Part shown: positions 53,097-60,791 of the stretch, in pieces | Numbering within the stretch: position 1 is the first letter of the stretch | Layout: each line of letters starts with the position of its first letter | NCBI GenBank assembly: GCA_035567895.1 | Contig: DATMPC010000090.1 | Location: 62,001 to 126,000 of the forward strand | Length of the DNA stretch: 64,000 nucleotides | Source: Terriglobales bacterium | Lineage (GTDB): Bacteria; Acidobacteriota; Terriglobia; Terriglobales; Acidobacteriaceae | Direction of reading: 5' to 3' | Notes under the pieces: generated by a model | Seen by the model: the letters and a program-made list of their open reading frames with translations, nothing else | Database searches by the model: none | Told to the model about the DNA's origin: nothing | Position numbers and translations under genes: made by a program

Positions 53097-54701
53097 TCAG
53101 CGCTTCAGCAGATCGACCGGCTCGCGAACATCATGCACTCGGAAATATTTTGCAAGCGACGGATGGCGGTGCGCGACCGCTTCATACATTGCATAGGCCA
53201 CTTCACGATACGAGCGATGTCCAGCCGGCGTGGTGCGCAGTTCGGAGATGTAGAGCGCCTCCGCGAAGTCCATCTTGAATAGCGTGCGTTTCTTGAAAGC
53301 GAGAGGCAGTACATACTGCGCATTTTGCTCAGCATTGGGATCGTCGGCGCCAGAGAACTCGTCGTGCCGGTCGGAAGCGAGCAACATTGTTTCCCCGTAG
53401 CGATTCTGGAGCCCTGAGGCTGTAAGTTCCTCGGGGGTGGCGAAACCGTGAAGGTTAGTGAACTCCTGTTCGATCTGGACACAGCGGCGGTGACGGTGCA
53501 TATCGCGGAAGCCACCGATGTCCATGAGGATGTCGAAGCGGAATGCCTGCCCGGCAGCGAACGGACGCAATAGTTCGTCGTGCTTGCCGCGATGCCGCAT
53601 ACCGAGATCGATGATCTCCTGGCGCCTCGCTGCTGAAAGCGAAGTGACCGCTTCGCGAAGCTGGCGATAGCTGTAATGGTCAGCGCCGTAGAGGAGCGTG
53701 GTGGCCAGTTCGATCTCAAGCGGTTCATCTTCCAGCAAATCAACGACAAATGGCTGGCCGAGCGGACCATCGTCAATTACGGTATCGATCGGAATCAACT
53801 CGCGAACAGCCTGGCGCAACTCACGGCGAGTTTCCTGTTCGTAACGATTCGCCTCGGCGTACTTCACCAACGTAGGCGCAACCCTCACGTCTTTGAGCAG
53901 TACTTCGCGCGCCCGATCGGCCAGCGCAGGATTTTGAGCCGCGATTTCATCGACCAGCTTCCGGTACGTTGCTTCATTCACGTTGTACGAAGCGGAGCGC
54001 GCGGCTTGCTTGAGTGCGTCACCCAACTGCCGAACTTCTGCATGCGTGTGCGTGAGCAGGCGCGAGATCTGCGTCTCCAGCGTGCGCGCATTCACAATCT
54101 GTCCCAGCGAAGTGTTCGTTGCCAGCGGCAGTAGATACCGCGAGATGTCGAAGGCACGTGCGCGGAGCGTGCGCTGGTACGCTTCTTGCGTCATGTCGTC
54201 AGGTTTGGCAACCTGCGTCGCGAGATAACGCGCCATCTCGTCCGAGATAGCTTCATACTCGGAGAAGAGGAACTTCACGGTCTCTATGTACAGATCGCGA
54301 TCTTCTGAGTTTTCGAACTCCGGCACGTAGAAGCCACTCTTCTTGAAGTTTTGGTAACGAGTCGAGCGTTCCTGGCCATCCCAGCGCTGCTCATCGACGA
54401 GCGCGATCGCGGCGAGGATCGAGAGCCTCTCAATCGCCATGGGGATGTGCGCCAGGTCGGCGATGGAGCGATGTCCGTACTGGAAGTAAAACGTGTTGAG
54501 GAACTGCTCAGCTTTTTGTTCGCTAATCTCCTTGAGCGACTCCTTCATCGACAATGCAGAACGTGAGTACTTGGCCATGGCATAGGCCTGTACCTCGGGC
54601 TCAACGCCATGAACGGCGAAAACTTCAGTCGAAGGGGTAGAAGATTGCGGAGTGCCCAATTCCGGCGGCGAGGCGGGTTTGGTTCCATTGGGATGCGACA
54701 T
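53097..54701 (-). CDS. Duplicated ThyX-fold (FAD-dependent thymidylate synthase-like) protein
   Basis: 534 residues, about twice a normal ThyX. The first half ends in QRWDGQERSTRYQNF (105-119), which keeps E-x-S-x-RY of the ThyX motif RHRxxSxNExSxRY but not its RHR. The second half has FRDMHRHRRCVQ (near 400), a match to the RHR part. FDILMDIGGFRD and FGHRSI-type sequence (QYGHRSIADL) are other family traits. Whether it methylates dUMP is unknown; a split or lost active site across the two halves is possible. ATG start. The C-terminus abuts an inverted repeat. Confidence 0.78.
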   Translation of the reverse strand: MSHPNGTKPASPPELGTPQSSTPSTEVFAVHGVEPEVQAYAMAKYSRSALSMKESLKEISEQKAEQFLNTFYFQYGHRSIADLAHIPMAIERLSILAAIALVDEQRWDGQERSTRYQNFKKSGFYVPEFENSEDRDLYIETVKFLFSEYEAISDEMARYLATQVAKPDDMTQEAYQRTLRARAFDISRYLLPLATNTSLGQIVNARTLETQISRLLTHTHAEVRQLGDALKQAARSASYNVNEATYRKLVDEIAAQNPALADRAREVLLKDVRVAPTLVKYAEANRYEQETRRELRQAVRELIPIDTVIDDGPLGQPFVVDLLEDEPLEIELATTLLYGADHYSYRQLREAVTSLSAARRQEIIDLGMRHRGKHDELLRPFAAGQAFRFDILMDIGGFRDMHRHRRCVQIEQEFTNLHGFATPEELTASGLQNRYGETMLLASDRHDEFSGADDPNAEQNAQYVLPLAFKKRTLFKMDFAEALYISELRTTPAGHRSYREVAYAMYEAVAHRHPSLAKYFRVHDVREPVDLLKR

Positions 54702-54754
54702 CAGAAGGGAAGAATAACGCAGATAGCCGCGGTATCGTGACCCTGAATTTACTT

Positions 54755-54786
54755 CACCCGATCACCCGATGACCCGATCACCCGAT
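54755..54786. repeat. Tandem GATCACCCGAT words
   Basis: CACCCGATCACCCGATGACC continues into further GATCACCCGAT. The words match the inverted repeat arms at 22958 and 23090. It lies just before the DUF2071 gene. Confidence 0.55.
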
Positions 54787-54803
54787 CCTCTACACTCTTC
54801 TTC

Positions 54804-55547
54804 GTGTCTGACGTGCTTTCATCAAGTGCTCATCGTCCCTGGCCCCTGCCCGCACGTCCTTGGGTGATGTATCAGCGCTGGCACGATTTGTTATTTGCAC
54901 ACTGGGCTCTGCCGCCCGATCAAGTTCGTCCGCTGGTTCCGCGTGAGTTGGAACTGGACACATTCGACGGCAAGGCTTGGATCGGAGTGATCCCATTCTG
55001 GATGAGCCACGTGCGTTTTCGTGCAATGCCGCCAATTCCGACGGCGAGCACATTTCCCGAACTCAACGTACGGACGTACGTTCGACTTCCCAAGGAACCC
55101 GACAAGCCCGGCGTTTACTTCTTCAGCCTCGACGCGGCGAGCTTACTCGCAGTGTTGGGTGCCAGGGCAGGCGCGGGACTTCCTTATTTTTGGGCAAACA
55201 TGCGCGCCAAGGTTTCCGAAACTGACGTTGAATACCTGAGCATGAGGCGACGAGGGCCGGCCGCGCAGTTAATTGCTCGTTATCGTGCCCATGGGGGTGT
55301 ACCAACGAATAAAACCGATTTGGAGCAATTCGCCACCGAGCGCTACTGCCTCTATACCGTTGGAGCGGGCAAAGTTCACCGCATCCAGATTCACCATCTA
55401 CCTTGGCCGTTGCAACCGGCTGAAGCGGAGTTCGACGTCAATACGATGGCCGAAGCAAGCGGTTTGAAACTGCCACCTGAGAAGCCAGTGCTGCAATTCG
55501 CGAAATTTCTTGAGGTCTACATCTTTGCGCCCGAAGTGATTGGCTGA
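54804..55547 (+). CDS. DUF2071 (YqjF-like) protein
   Basis: A 247-residue protein of the DUF2071/YqjF family: YQRWHDLLFAHWALPPDQVRPLVPRELELDTFDGKAWIGVIPFWM near the N-terminus, FPELNVRTYV, GVYFFSLDAASLLAVLGARAG and the C-terminal LPWPLQPAEAEF. The fold is acetoacetate-decarboxylase-like, but no catalytic lysine is evident and function is unknown. GTG start at 54804, directly after GATCACCCGAT repeats; no good Shine-Dalgarno. Convergent with the AlkB operon. Confidence 0.85.
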   Translation: MSDVLSSSAHRPWPLPARPWVMYQRWHDLLFAHWALPPDQVRPLVPRELELDTFDGKAWIGVIPFWMSHVRFRAMPPIPTASTFPELNVRTYVRLPKEPDKPGVYFFSLDAASLLAVLGARAGAGLPYFWANMRAKVSETDVEYLSMRRRGPAAQLIARYRAHGGVPTNKTDLEQFATERYCLYTVGAGKVHRIQIHHLPWPLQPAEAEFDVNTMAEASGLKLPPEKPVLQFAKFLEVYIFAPEVIG

Positions 55548-55659
55548 ATAAGCTGTCGGAAATTCATCAGCCAAAGAAAAACAGCGTATATAGCAGGGCA
55601 TTTTAGGAATTCGACCTGACAATCACTGAATTCTGCCCAAAATTTGCAAATTTCGCTTC

Positions 55660-55780
55660 AAGGCAGGGAAATAACAGGGAATTCGCTGGATTTCTCTGTA
55701 ACCCAACATCGGCGAAGCACTTAGTGCTGTTTTGCGCGGGATTCAAAAAAATAACAGGGAACGCACAGGGAAATTCTGAG
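55660..55780. repeat. CAGGGAA direct repeats
   Basis: CAGGGAAATAACAGGGAATT and later AATAACAGGGAACGCACAGG repeat the word ACAGGGAA four times. A similar run occurs at 13020-13065. Lies in the 270-bp gap between convergent DUF2071 and alkB genes. Confidence 0.55.
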
Positions 55781-55816
55781 TCGGAGAGGACATTCTTCCG
55801 CGGTTTGAGCCAGTAC

Positions 55817-56488
55817 TCAACCAGCCTTGCGGAATGTCAGATTGATGCGGTGGTCTCCGACCAACGGATGATGATCTTCCTTAAGCGCGAGTACGCCGTG
55901 GTAGCGGAGCCGCGCCGGGCCACCCCAGACCACCACATCGCCATGTGTGAGTCGGACGCGAGTGGTCTTGTCGCTCCGATTTAGCCCGCCGAACAGGAAC
56001 ACCGCCGGGATTCCAAGGGAGACGGAGACGATCGGCTGGCTGAAGTCTTTCTCATCTTTGTCCTGATGCAAGGAGAGGCGGGCGCCGGTCTCGTAGCGAT
56101 TCAGCAAGCAGGCGTCAGGCACAAATTTTGGAAATCCGGCTTCGGCCGCCGCGGTTCTCGCCAGTCTCAGAAGTGGCTCAGGCATCGCCGGCCAGGGCAA
56201 GCGGCTCACCGGATCGATGGAGTCGTAGCGATAACCGCTTCGATCAGTCACCCAGCCGAGCGGACCGCAGTTAGTCATGGCGACCGACATGCGATAACCG
56301 CCCGGTGTGACCATCTGGCGAAACGGAGCTTTCGCGACCACCTCGCGAATTGCGCCCAGGATCCCGGTTTCATCCTGCAACGCAAATTTGCGCAGAATCA
56401 CTGCGCCAGTTGCCAGAGGCTCGCTCCGCGGTTCTACGGAAACTTCCTCGAACAAATTCCCGGTTGTGAGACGGCTCTTACTCGGCAT
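55817..56488 (-). CDS. alkB: AlkB-family 2-oxoglutarate/Fe(II) DNA dioxygenase
   Basis: Oxidatively removes alkyl groups (m1A, m3C) from DNA. The protein has 223 residues. Fe(II) ligands H141 and D143 in LSLHQDKDE and H197 in RLRYHGVL; 2-oxoglutarate-binding R214 and R220 in HRINLTFR. VAMTNCGPLGWVTDRSGYRY and FDSIDP-like substrate loops are present. ATG start inside the upstream gene (11-bp overlap), so it is coupled to the second dioxygenase. Confidence 0.92.
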   Translation of the reverse strand: MPSKSRLTTGNLFEEVSVEPRSEPLATGAVILRKFALQDETGILGAIREVVAKAPFRQMVTPGGYRMSVAMTNCGPLGWVTDRSGYRYDSIDPVSRLPWPAMPEPLLRLARTAAAEAGFPKFVPDACLLNRYETGARLSLHQDKDEKDFSQPIVSVSLGIPAVFLFGGLNRSDKTTRVRLTHGDVVVWGGPARLRYHGVLALKEDHHPLVGDHRINLTFRKAG

Positions 56489-57227
56489 CGTGGAAGATCA
56501 CTCCCAGCGTGTGCCGTTGACCCGAGCGAATGCGGCTCACGCCATGGCGAAGGTTCACGCGATAAACGCCACGCGTGCCCCGCACCGGACGGTTGTGCAC
56601 GGCGAAGACCACGCCATCTCCCTGGCGCAGCGGCACTACCTCTGCACGCGACTGCATGCGCGGTCGCTGCTCGGTCATCACGAACTCGCCTCCGCGGAAG
56701 TCTCGTCCTGGTTCGGACAGAAGAATCGCCAGCTGCAGCGGGAATACGTGCTCTCCGTAGAGATCCTGATGAAGACAGTTGTAATCTTCCGCTCCATATT
56801 GCAGCAGCAGGGGAGTCGGTTTGCTCTGACCTGCATCGTGACAGCGTCTGATGAAATCGCCGTGCTTCGCGGGAAACCGCACATTGACTCCCATGGCCTC
56901 GTTCCAGCGGTTTGCGATTCCTACGAGATGCGGATAGCTAGACGTTCGCAGCTCGGCGATCAACTCAGGCAGTGGATACTTGAAATACTTGTACTCACCA
57001 CGCCCAAAGCCGTGCCGCGACATCACGACTCGGCTGCGAAAGAGTTCGTCTTTCGCATACAACGTCGAGAGCGCCAGGCATTCGTCGGGAGAAAGCAAAC
57101 GCTTGAGCACCGCGCTTCCCTGCGCGTCCAGATCTTGTGTGACATAGTCCCAATTGATGTCACGCACTCTCCTGCTCATCTCCGAAGCAGAGAGCGAGTC
57201 GATTGGCATTGTTTGCGCAGCGCTCAT
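56478..57227 (-). CDS. 2-oxoglutarate/Fe(II) oxygenase (PF09859-like, DNA-damage associated)
   Basis: A 249-residue dioxygenase: NCLHQDLYGEHVFPLQLAILL (His and Asp ligands near 152/154), RDFRGGEFVMTEQRPRMQSRAEVVPLRQGDG and SGQRHTLGVIFHDAE (third His and 2OG Arg near 239). It fits the family described as oxygenase acting on damaged DNA (PF09859), usually next to alkB or ada. It overlaps alkB by 11 bp and lies upstream, so the two form an operon for alkylation repair. Substrate not shown. Confidence 0.85.
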   Translation of the reverse strand: MSAAQTMPIDSLSASEMSRRVRDINWDYVTQDLDAQGSAVLKRLLSPDECLALSTLYAKDELFRSRVVMSRHGFGRGEYKYFKYPLPELIAELRTSSYPHLVGIANRWNEAMGVNVRFPAKHGDFIRRCHDAGQSKPTPLLLQYGAEDYNCLHQDLYGEHVFPLQLAILLSEPGRDFRGGEFVMTEQRPRMQSRAEVVPLRQGDGVVFAVHNRPVRGTRGVYRVNLRHGVSRIRSGQRHTLGVIFHDAE

Positions 57228-57351
57228 GTGCGGGTCCTTTAGCGGGACTCATTTGCGTTAGGTCCCAACCTCTAACCTAGCGACACCAGCCATTCTCTAC
57301 ACTCCGATTCTTGCGTTCAAATTCGGCGTGGAAAGTCGCAAGTTCCTAAGA

Positions 57352-57528
57352 CTGTCATCCTGAGCCCCTTCTTTGGGCGAAGGATCTCCCGGAATGCGTC
57401 GAACGTATTTGCACTTGCATGGCTTTTTGGCCAAAGAACCGGCATTCTTGTAAAAGAGCCACACCTGCTGAAATTGAGTCTGAAATATCGCGGGAGATCC
57501 TTCGCCAAAAACAGGCTCAGGATGACAG
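57352..57528. repeat. Palindromic repeat, TCATCCTGAGC family (copy 2)
   Basis: Left arm 57352-57391 and right arm 57491-57528 repeat the arms of the element at 8445 (CTGTCATCCTGAGCC and GAAGGATCTCCCG). It fills most of the 361-bp gap before the DUF4118 gene. Confidence 0.82.
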
Positions 57529-57588
57529 TGTTTTCGAGTTCCACAGAGTTTTCCGCAAGCATGGAGCGATGCTGGGCCGAGAGAGAAG

Positions 57589-57978
57589 CTAATCCTTCGC
57601 GCCAGGATTCTTTTCCTGTTCCTTCGTCGCTTCGGTGCGACGAGGCGTGAAGAGGAAACTCAGTGAGATTCCTCCGAGAAGCAGCCAGGAGAGTTCGGAT
57701 CGTGCGTCATGACTGGCAATTCGGAGGGAGTGTTGCGGGGCATAGACAAAATATGCGAGCAGCATCGCCGAAATGATGCTGCCTAGCACTCCCGTCGCTA
57801 CTCCGAAACGGGCTGCCACTGACACCACAACTGCCAGGCAAACCAACGGGAGGGTCACTTCAAGCCGAGTCTGATGGAAGAGCAGCGCCAGGATGAGAGC
57901 TACTGACGCGCAAAGCAGAGTTCCAATTGCGGTGTCGATTACGGCAAGAATTCCTCGGGACTGCATCGGCAATCGCAT
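57589..57978 (-). CDS. DUF4118-domain membrane protein
   Basis: A 129-residue protein with three to four membrane helices (AVIDTAIGTLLCASVALILALL, LPLVCLAVVVSVAARFGVATG, LGSIISAMLLAYFVY) of the DUF4118 type found in KdpD-like sensor kinases, here alone. FAPQHSLRI-like YAPQHSLRIASHDA is typical. The C-terminus is charged. ATG start. It may have lost or never had a kinase partner. Confidence 0.78.
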   Translation of the reverse strand: MRLPMQSRGILAVIDTAIGTLLCASVALILALLFHQTRLEVTLPLVCLAVVVSVAARFGVATGVLGSIISAMLLAYFVYAPQHSLRIASHDARSELSWLLLGGISLSFLFTPRRTEATKEQEKNPGAKD

Positions 57979-58113
57979 ACAGTCTTAGATTGCCAAAAGG
58001 CAGAGTAGTGTTGGGATAATTCGAGAGCTGCTGATGTGGAAAAAAGACGGAGAGGCAGTGTGTGTGTTATTCACGCGCTCTCAACTAAATCGAATATCGA
58101 GGTCGATCCCTTG

Positions 58114-58336
58114 TTGTGCCGCTTCTAGCGGCACAATGAGAAGTGAGCCCGGCACACGGTGCCGGGTGCGTCAAGTTTAGCCGCGAGCCCTGTAAGGGCG
58201 GCACTTTCGTGTTCTCAAGAGATTTGTATGTTTGTACAACCCCGAGAATGCCGCCCCTGCCGGGGCTCAATTCCATAATGCTTTCCCGGCACACGGTGCC
58301 GGGCTCATCTCGGATCGTGCCGCCCAACGCGGCACG
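58114..58336. repeat. Complex palindromic repeat, GAGCCC...GGGCTC family (copy 2)
   Basis: End hairpins TTGTGCCGC/GCGGCACAA (58114-58136) and CGTGCCG/CGGCACG (58316-58336) flank two GCCCGGCAC..GTGCCGGGC units and GAGCCCTGTAAGGGCGGCA with its partner GCCGCCCCTGCCGGGGCTC. Same design as 27612-27798. Located directly downstream of dnaB and fills most of the 363-bp gap. Confidence 0.82.
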
Positions 58337-58341
58337 AATAG

Positions 58342-59769
58342 TTAATATTCTGAAGGTGGCGCGCCATCCATCATGTTCTCGAATCGAGTAGAGTTCTTGA
58401 GGAACGCCAGCTTCACGCTTCCTGTCGGGCCGTTGCGCTGTTTGGCGATAATGATCTCGGCGACTCCTTCAACTTCCGGCGGAATTTCGTCTCTGCGCAT
58501 GTAGTACTCCTCGCGGAAGATGAAGGCGACGACGTCGGCGTCTTGCTCAATCGATCCTGATTCGCGCAAGTCCGAGAGCTGCGGACGTTGTTCACCCTTT
58601 CCGCGACTCTCCGGAGCGCGGCTCAACTGCGACAAAGCAATTACCGGCACTCGCAATTCTTTCGCGAGCGCCTTCAATCCGCGCGATACCGCAGAAACCT
58701 CCTGCGTACGGTTCTCGTATCTCTTTCCTCCACCACCACTCATGAGTTGCAGGTAGTCGACCACGATCAAGTCGAGCTTCCCGTTATTTTGTTGGGCTAG
58801 GCGGCGCGCCTTCGCCCGCATCTCCGTCAGACCGATGCCGGGCGTGTCATCGATGAAGATCCTGGCTTCTGCCAGGGAGTTGAGCGCTGAGACTAGTTTT
58901 TGCCGATCGTCACGGCTAAGAAAGCCGGTGCGCAACTTGTGCGAGTCCACGTGTGCCTGCGATGAGAGCATGCGCAGGACGAGAGCTTCGCGCGACATTT
59001 CCAGCGAGAACACACCGACAGTTTTTCCACCGCGAACCGCGGCGTTCTCGGCGATATTGATCGCGAAGGCAGTCTTGCCCATCGATGGACGCGCGGCGAT
59101 GATGATCAGGTCAGAGGGCTGCAGACCGCTGGTCATCTCGTCGAGCTTTTCGTAATAGGTTTCGAGACCGGTGATGCGCTGTCCGCGCTCGTACAGCGCG
59201 TCAACGCTTCCGAACGACTGCTTGACGATCTCAGGAATGCCAAGAAAGCCCTGGCCGATTCGGTTCTCGGAAATCTGAAAAATCGCCGACTCGGCAGCGT
59301 CGATAATTTCTTCCGCGGAATCGGCCTGCTCGGCGGCGCGCGCCATCGCTCCACTGCAAGCGTGAATCAGGGACCGTAGCAGCGCCTTGTCGCGCACGAT
59401 GCGCACGTACTGCGCGATGCTCGGCCGTCGAGGCAGTCCGTCGGTGAGCGACGAGATATACGCGACGCCGCCGACCGACTCGACTTCTTTTTTCTTGGAG
59501 AGTTCTTCGGTAAGGGTGATGATGTCCACCGGTCGCCCGGTTTCCATCAGGTCCATGATGCGGCCGAAGAGGCGGCGGTGCGAATCGAGATAAAAATCGT
59601 CCGCTTTGAGCGTCTCAGCCGCTTCGTTGTAGGCGAGGTTGTCGAGAAGAATGGCGCCGAGAATTGACTTCTCCGCCTCGATGCTCGCCGGCATGCCTCG
59701 TTCGAGATTTAATTCCGCAGTAGCCAAGGTCCCGAGAGCGGATTGTAAGCGGAGGTATTCGAGGTTCAC
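58342..59769 (-). CDS. dnaB: Replicative DNA helicase DnaB
   Basis: Hexameric 5'-3' helicase of the replisome, 475 residues. N-terminal DnaG-contact domain (PASIEAEKSILGAILLDN), then the RecA-like core with Walker A IIAARPSMGKTAFAIN (about 222-236), Walker B LIVVDYLQLM and RSRKKEQR-like FIFREEYYMRRDE with the C-terminal KQRNGPTGSVKLAF. GTG start; family N-termini begin near PASIEAEKS, so the true start may be an internal codon. A GTTCG-TTACT-CGAAC palindrome at 59775-59789 lies just upstream. Confidence 0.95.
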   Translation of the reverse strand: MNLEYLRLQSALGTLATAELNLERGMPASIEAEKSILGAILLDNLAYNEAAETLKADDFYLDSHRRLFGRIMDLMETGRPVDIITLTEELSKKKEVESVGGVAYISSLTDGLPRRPSIAQYVRIVRDKALLRSLIHACSGAMARAAEQADSAEEIIDAAESAIFQISENRIGQGFLGIPEIVKQSFGSVDALYERGQRITGLETYYEKLDEMTSGLQPSDLIIIAARPSMGKTAFAINIAENAAVRGGKTVGVFSLEMSREALVLRMLSSQAHVDSHKLRTGFLSRDDRQKLVSALNSLAEARIFIDDTPGIGLTEMRAKARRLAQQNNGKLDLIVVDYLQLMSGGGGKRYENRTQEVSAVSRGLKALAKELRVPVIALSQLSRAPESRGKGEQRPQLSDLRESGSIEQDADVVAFIFREEYYMRRDEIPPEVEGVAEIIIAKQRNGPTGSVKLAFLKNSTRFENMMDGAPPSEY

Positions 59770-59774
59770 GCTGG

Positions 59775-59789
59775 GTTCGTTACTCGAAC
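59775..59789. promoter_or_regulatory. Palindrome upstream of dnaB
   Basis: GTTCGTTACTCGAAC has perfect 5-bp arms and sits 5 bp upstream of the dnaB start codon; it could be an operator. Regulator unknown. Confidence 0.3.
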
Positions 59790-59940
59790 TGTGAAGAAGA
59801 GGTCTTTCTTGTGGAGGGATGTTGAAAATTCGTTACCGTGGCTTGCGTGTTGCACTGCGATCGCTGCTTTCGAGAATTTGAAAAATCAAACGAGCCAGTT
59901 CACGCCACCCGAGTAGCTGGTCGTAACCAGCTTGCAGCAT

Positions 59941-60558
59941 CTAATACTTTCTCAGCACACCAATCACTCTGCCTTGAATCTGCACTGCATTGGCTGCGAC
60001 CATGATCGGCGCCATAGCTGAATTAGCCGGCTGCAATCTGACCTTCGGTCCTTCGCGATAAAAACGCTTGAGCGTGGTTTCGATTCCTTCGATGAGCGCA
60101 ACCACGATCTCGCCGTTCTGCGCGTTCTTCACCCGCTCGACCATCACGTAGTCGCCATCGACGATGTGTTCATCCTGCATCGAATCGCCTCGGACTTCGA
60201 GCACAAATACTTCTCTTGATCGCGTAATGTCATCGAGCCCAATCGTCTCTGGATTTTCGTAAGTCTCCACGGGGCGGCCAGCGGCGATGCGCCCAAGCAG
60301 GGGCAAGCGCAGCGACTCCGCATGCTTTTGACGCGCGCGCATTCCTCGTACCGGCAGCAGATCAATCGAGCGGCTGCGGTTGTAGTCGCGCTTAAGCAAC
60401 CCCTTTCGCTCTAGATTCGTGATGTGCTTGTGCACGGTCGCCAGGGAACGTAGACCCATTCCCGTTCCGATCTCGTCGAAAGAGGGCGAGTAGCCTTTGG
60501 ATTGAACGAAGTTGGAAATGAAGTCGTAGATTTCGCGCTGCCGCTTGGTGAGTGCCAT
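59941..60558 (-). CDS. lexA: SOS repressor LexA
   Basis: Represses the SOS regulon and self-cleaves when RecA is activated. The protein has 205 residues. N-terminal winged helix (MALTKRQREIYDFI, LRSLATVHKHITNLERKG), cleavage site A93-G94 in IAAGRP, catalytic Ser126 (GDSMQDEHIVDGD) and Lys164 (TTLKRFYRE). The longer frame to 60606 begins inside the inserted IS element, so the ATG at 60558 is chosen. An IS1595 element ends 45 bp upstream and may have separated the gene from part of its promoter/operator. Confidence 0.95.
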   Translation of the reverse strand: MALTKRQREIYDFISNFVQSKGYSPSFDEIGTGMGLRSLATVHKHITNLERKGLLKRDYNRSRSIDLLPVRGMRARQKHAESLRLPLLGRIAAGRPVETYENPETIGLDDITRSREVFVLEVRGDSMQDEHIVDGDYVMVERVKNAQNGEIVVALIEGIETTLKRFYREGPKVRLQPANSAMAPIMVAANAVQIQGRVIGVLRKY

Positions 60559-60590
60559 ACGCTGATAAGTGTTGCGAAGAAAAGGCGAAT

Positions 60591-60596
60591 TGTCAA
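60591..60596 (-). promoter_or_regulatory. Probable lexA -35 box at the IS insertion edge
   Basis: TTGACA on the minus strand, 17 nt before a weak -10 (AACACT). The first base of the box overlaps the target-site duplication of the IS element. Confidence 0.4.
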
Positions 60597-60603
60597 CGAA
60601 AAT
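60596..60603 (+). repeat. Left 8-bp target-site duplication of the IS element
   Basis: ACGAAAAT, identical to 62622-62629 on the other side of the element. Confidence 0.85.
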
Positions 60604-60634
60604 CATGATTATATACTTGACTCAAGGTGTGAAC
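60604..60634 (+). repeat. Left terminal inverted repeat of the IS element
   Basis: Begins CATGATTATATACTTGACTC. The TTGACT within it also serves as a -35 box for the transposase. Confidence 0.8.
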
Positions 60635-60645
60635 TCCGCTACTAT
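60617..60645 (+). promoter_or_regulatory. Transposase promoter in the left terminal repeat
   Basis: TTGACT (60617-60622), a 17-bp spacer and TACTAT (60640-60645), a good sigma-70-type match reading into the transposase gene. Confidence 0.6.
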
Positions 60646-60791
60646 TTCCTTGTGGTTTTCTGGTTGTTCTCATCTACATGTTTCCTCAATGCTTTAGCGA
60701 TCTTCGGATGAAAGACGTGCTTAATTGCTTCGTCTGTCGTCATGTCTTTCGGATGTTTTTTAGACTTTCGCCTTTTGGGGGTATCTACCAT
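60642..60791 (-). CDS. Small basic protein in the IS, divergent from the transposase
   Basis: A 49-residue protein (MVDTPKRRKSKKHPKD, then MTTDEAIKHVFHPKIAKALR), strongly basic at the N-terminus. The DMTTDEA-KH-FHPK pattern recalls short conserved hypothetical proteins. Its ATG (60791) lies on the opposite strand and overlaps the transposase ATG (60790) through a shared CATG. AGAGG lies about 9 nt upstream. It could regulate the element or be a cargo protein. The frame stays open upstream to 60899, but that part lies inside the transposase gene in antisense. No function is known. Confidence 0.6.
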   Translation of the reverse strand: MVDTPKRRKSKKHPKDMTTDEAIKHVFHPKIAKALRKHVDENNQKTTRK

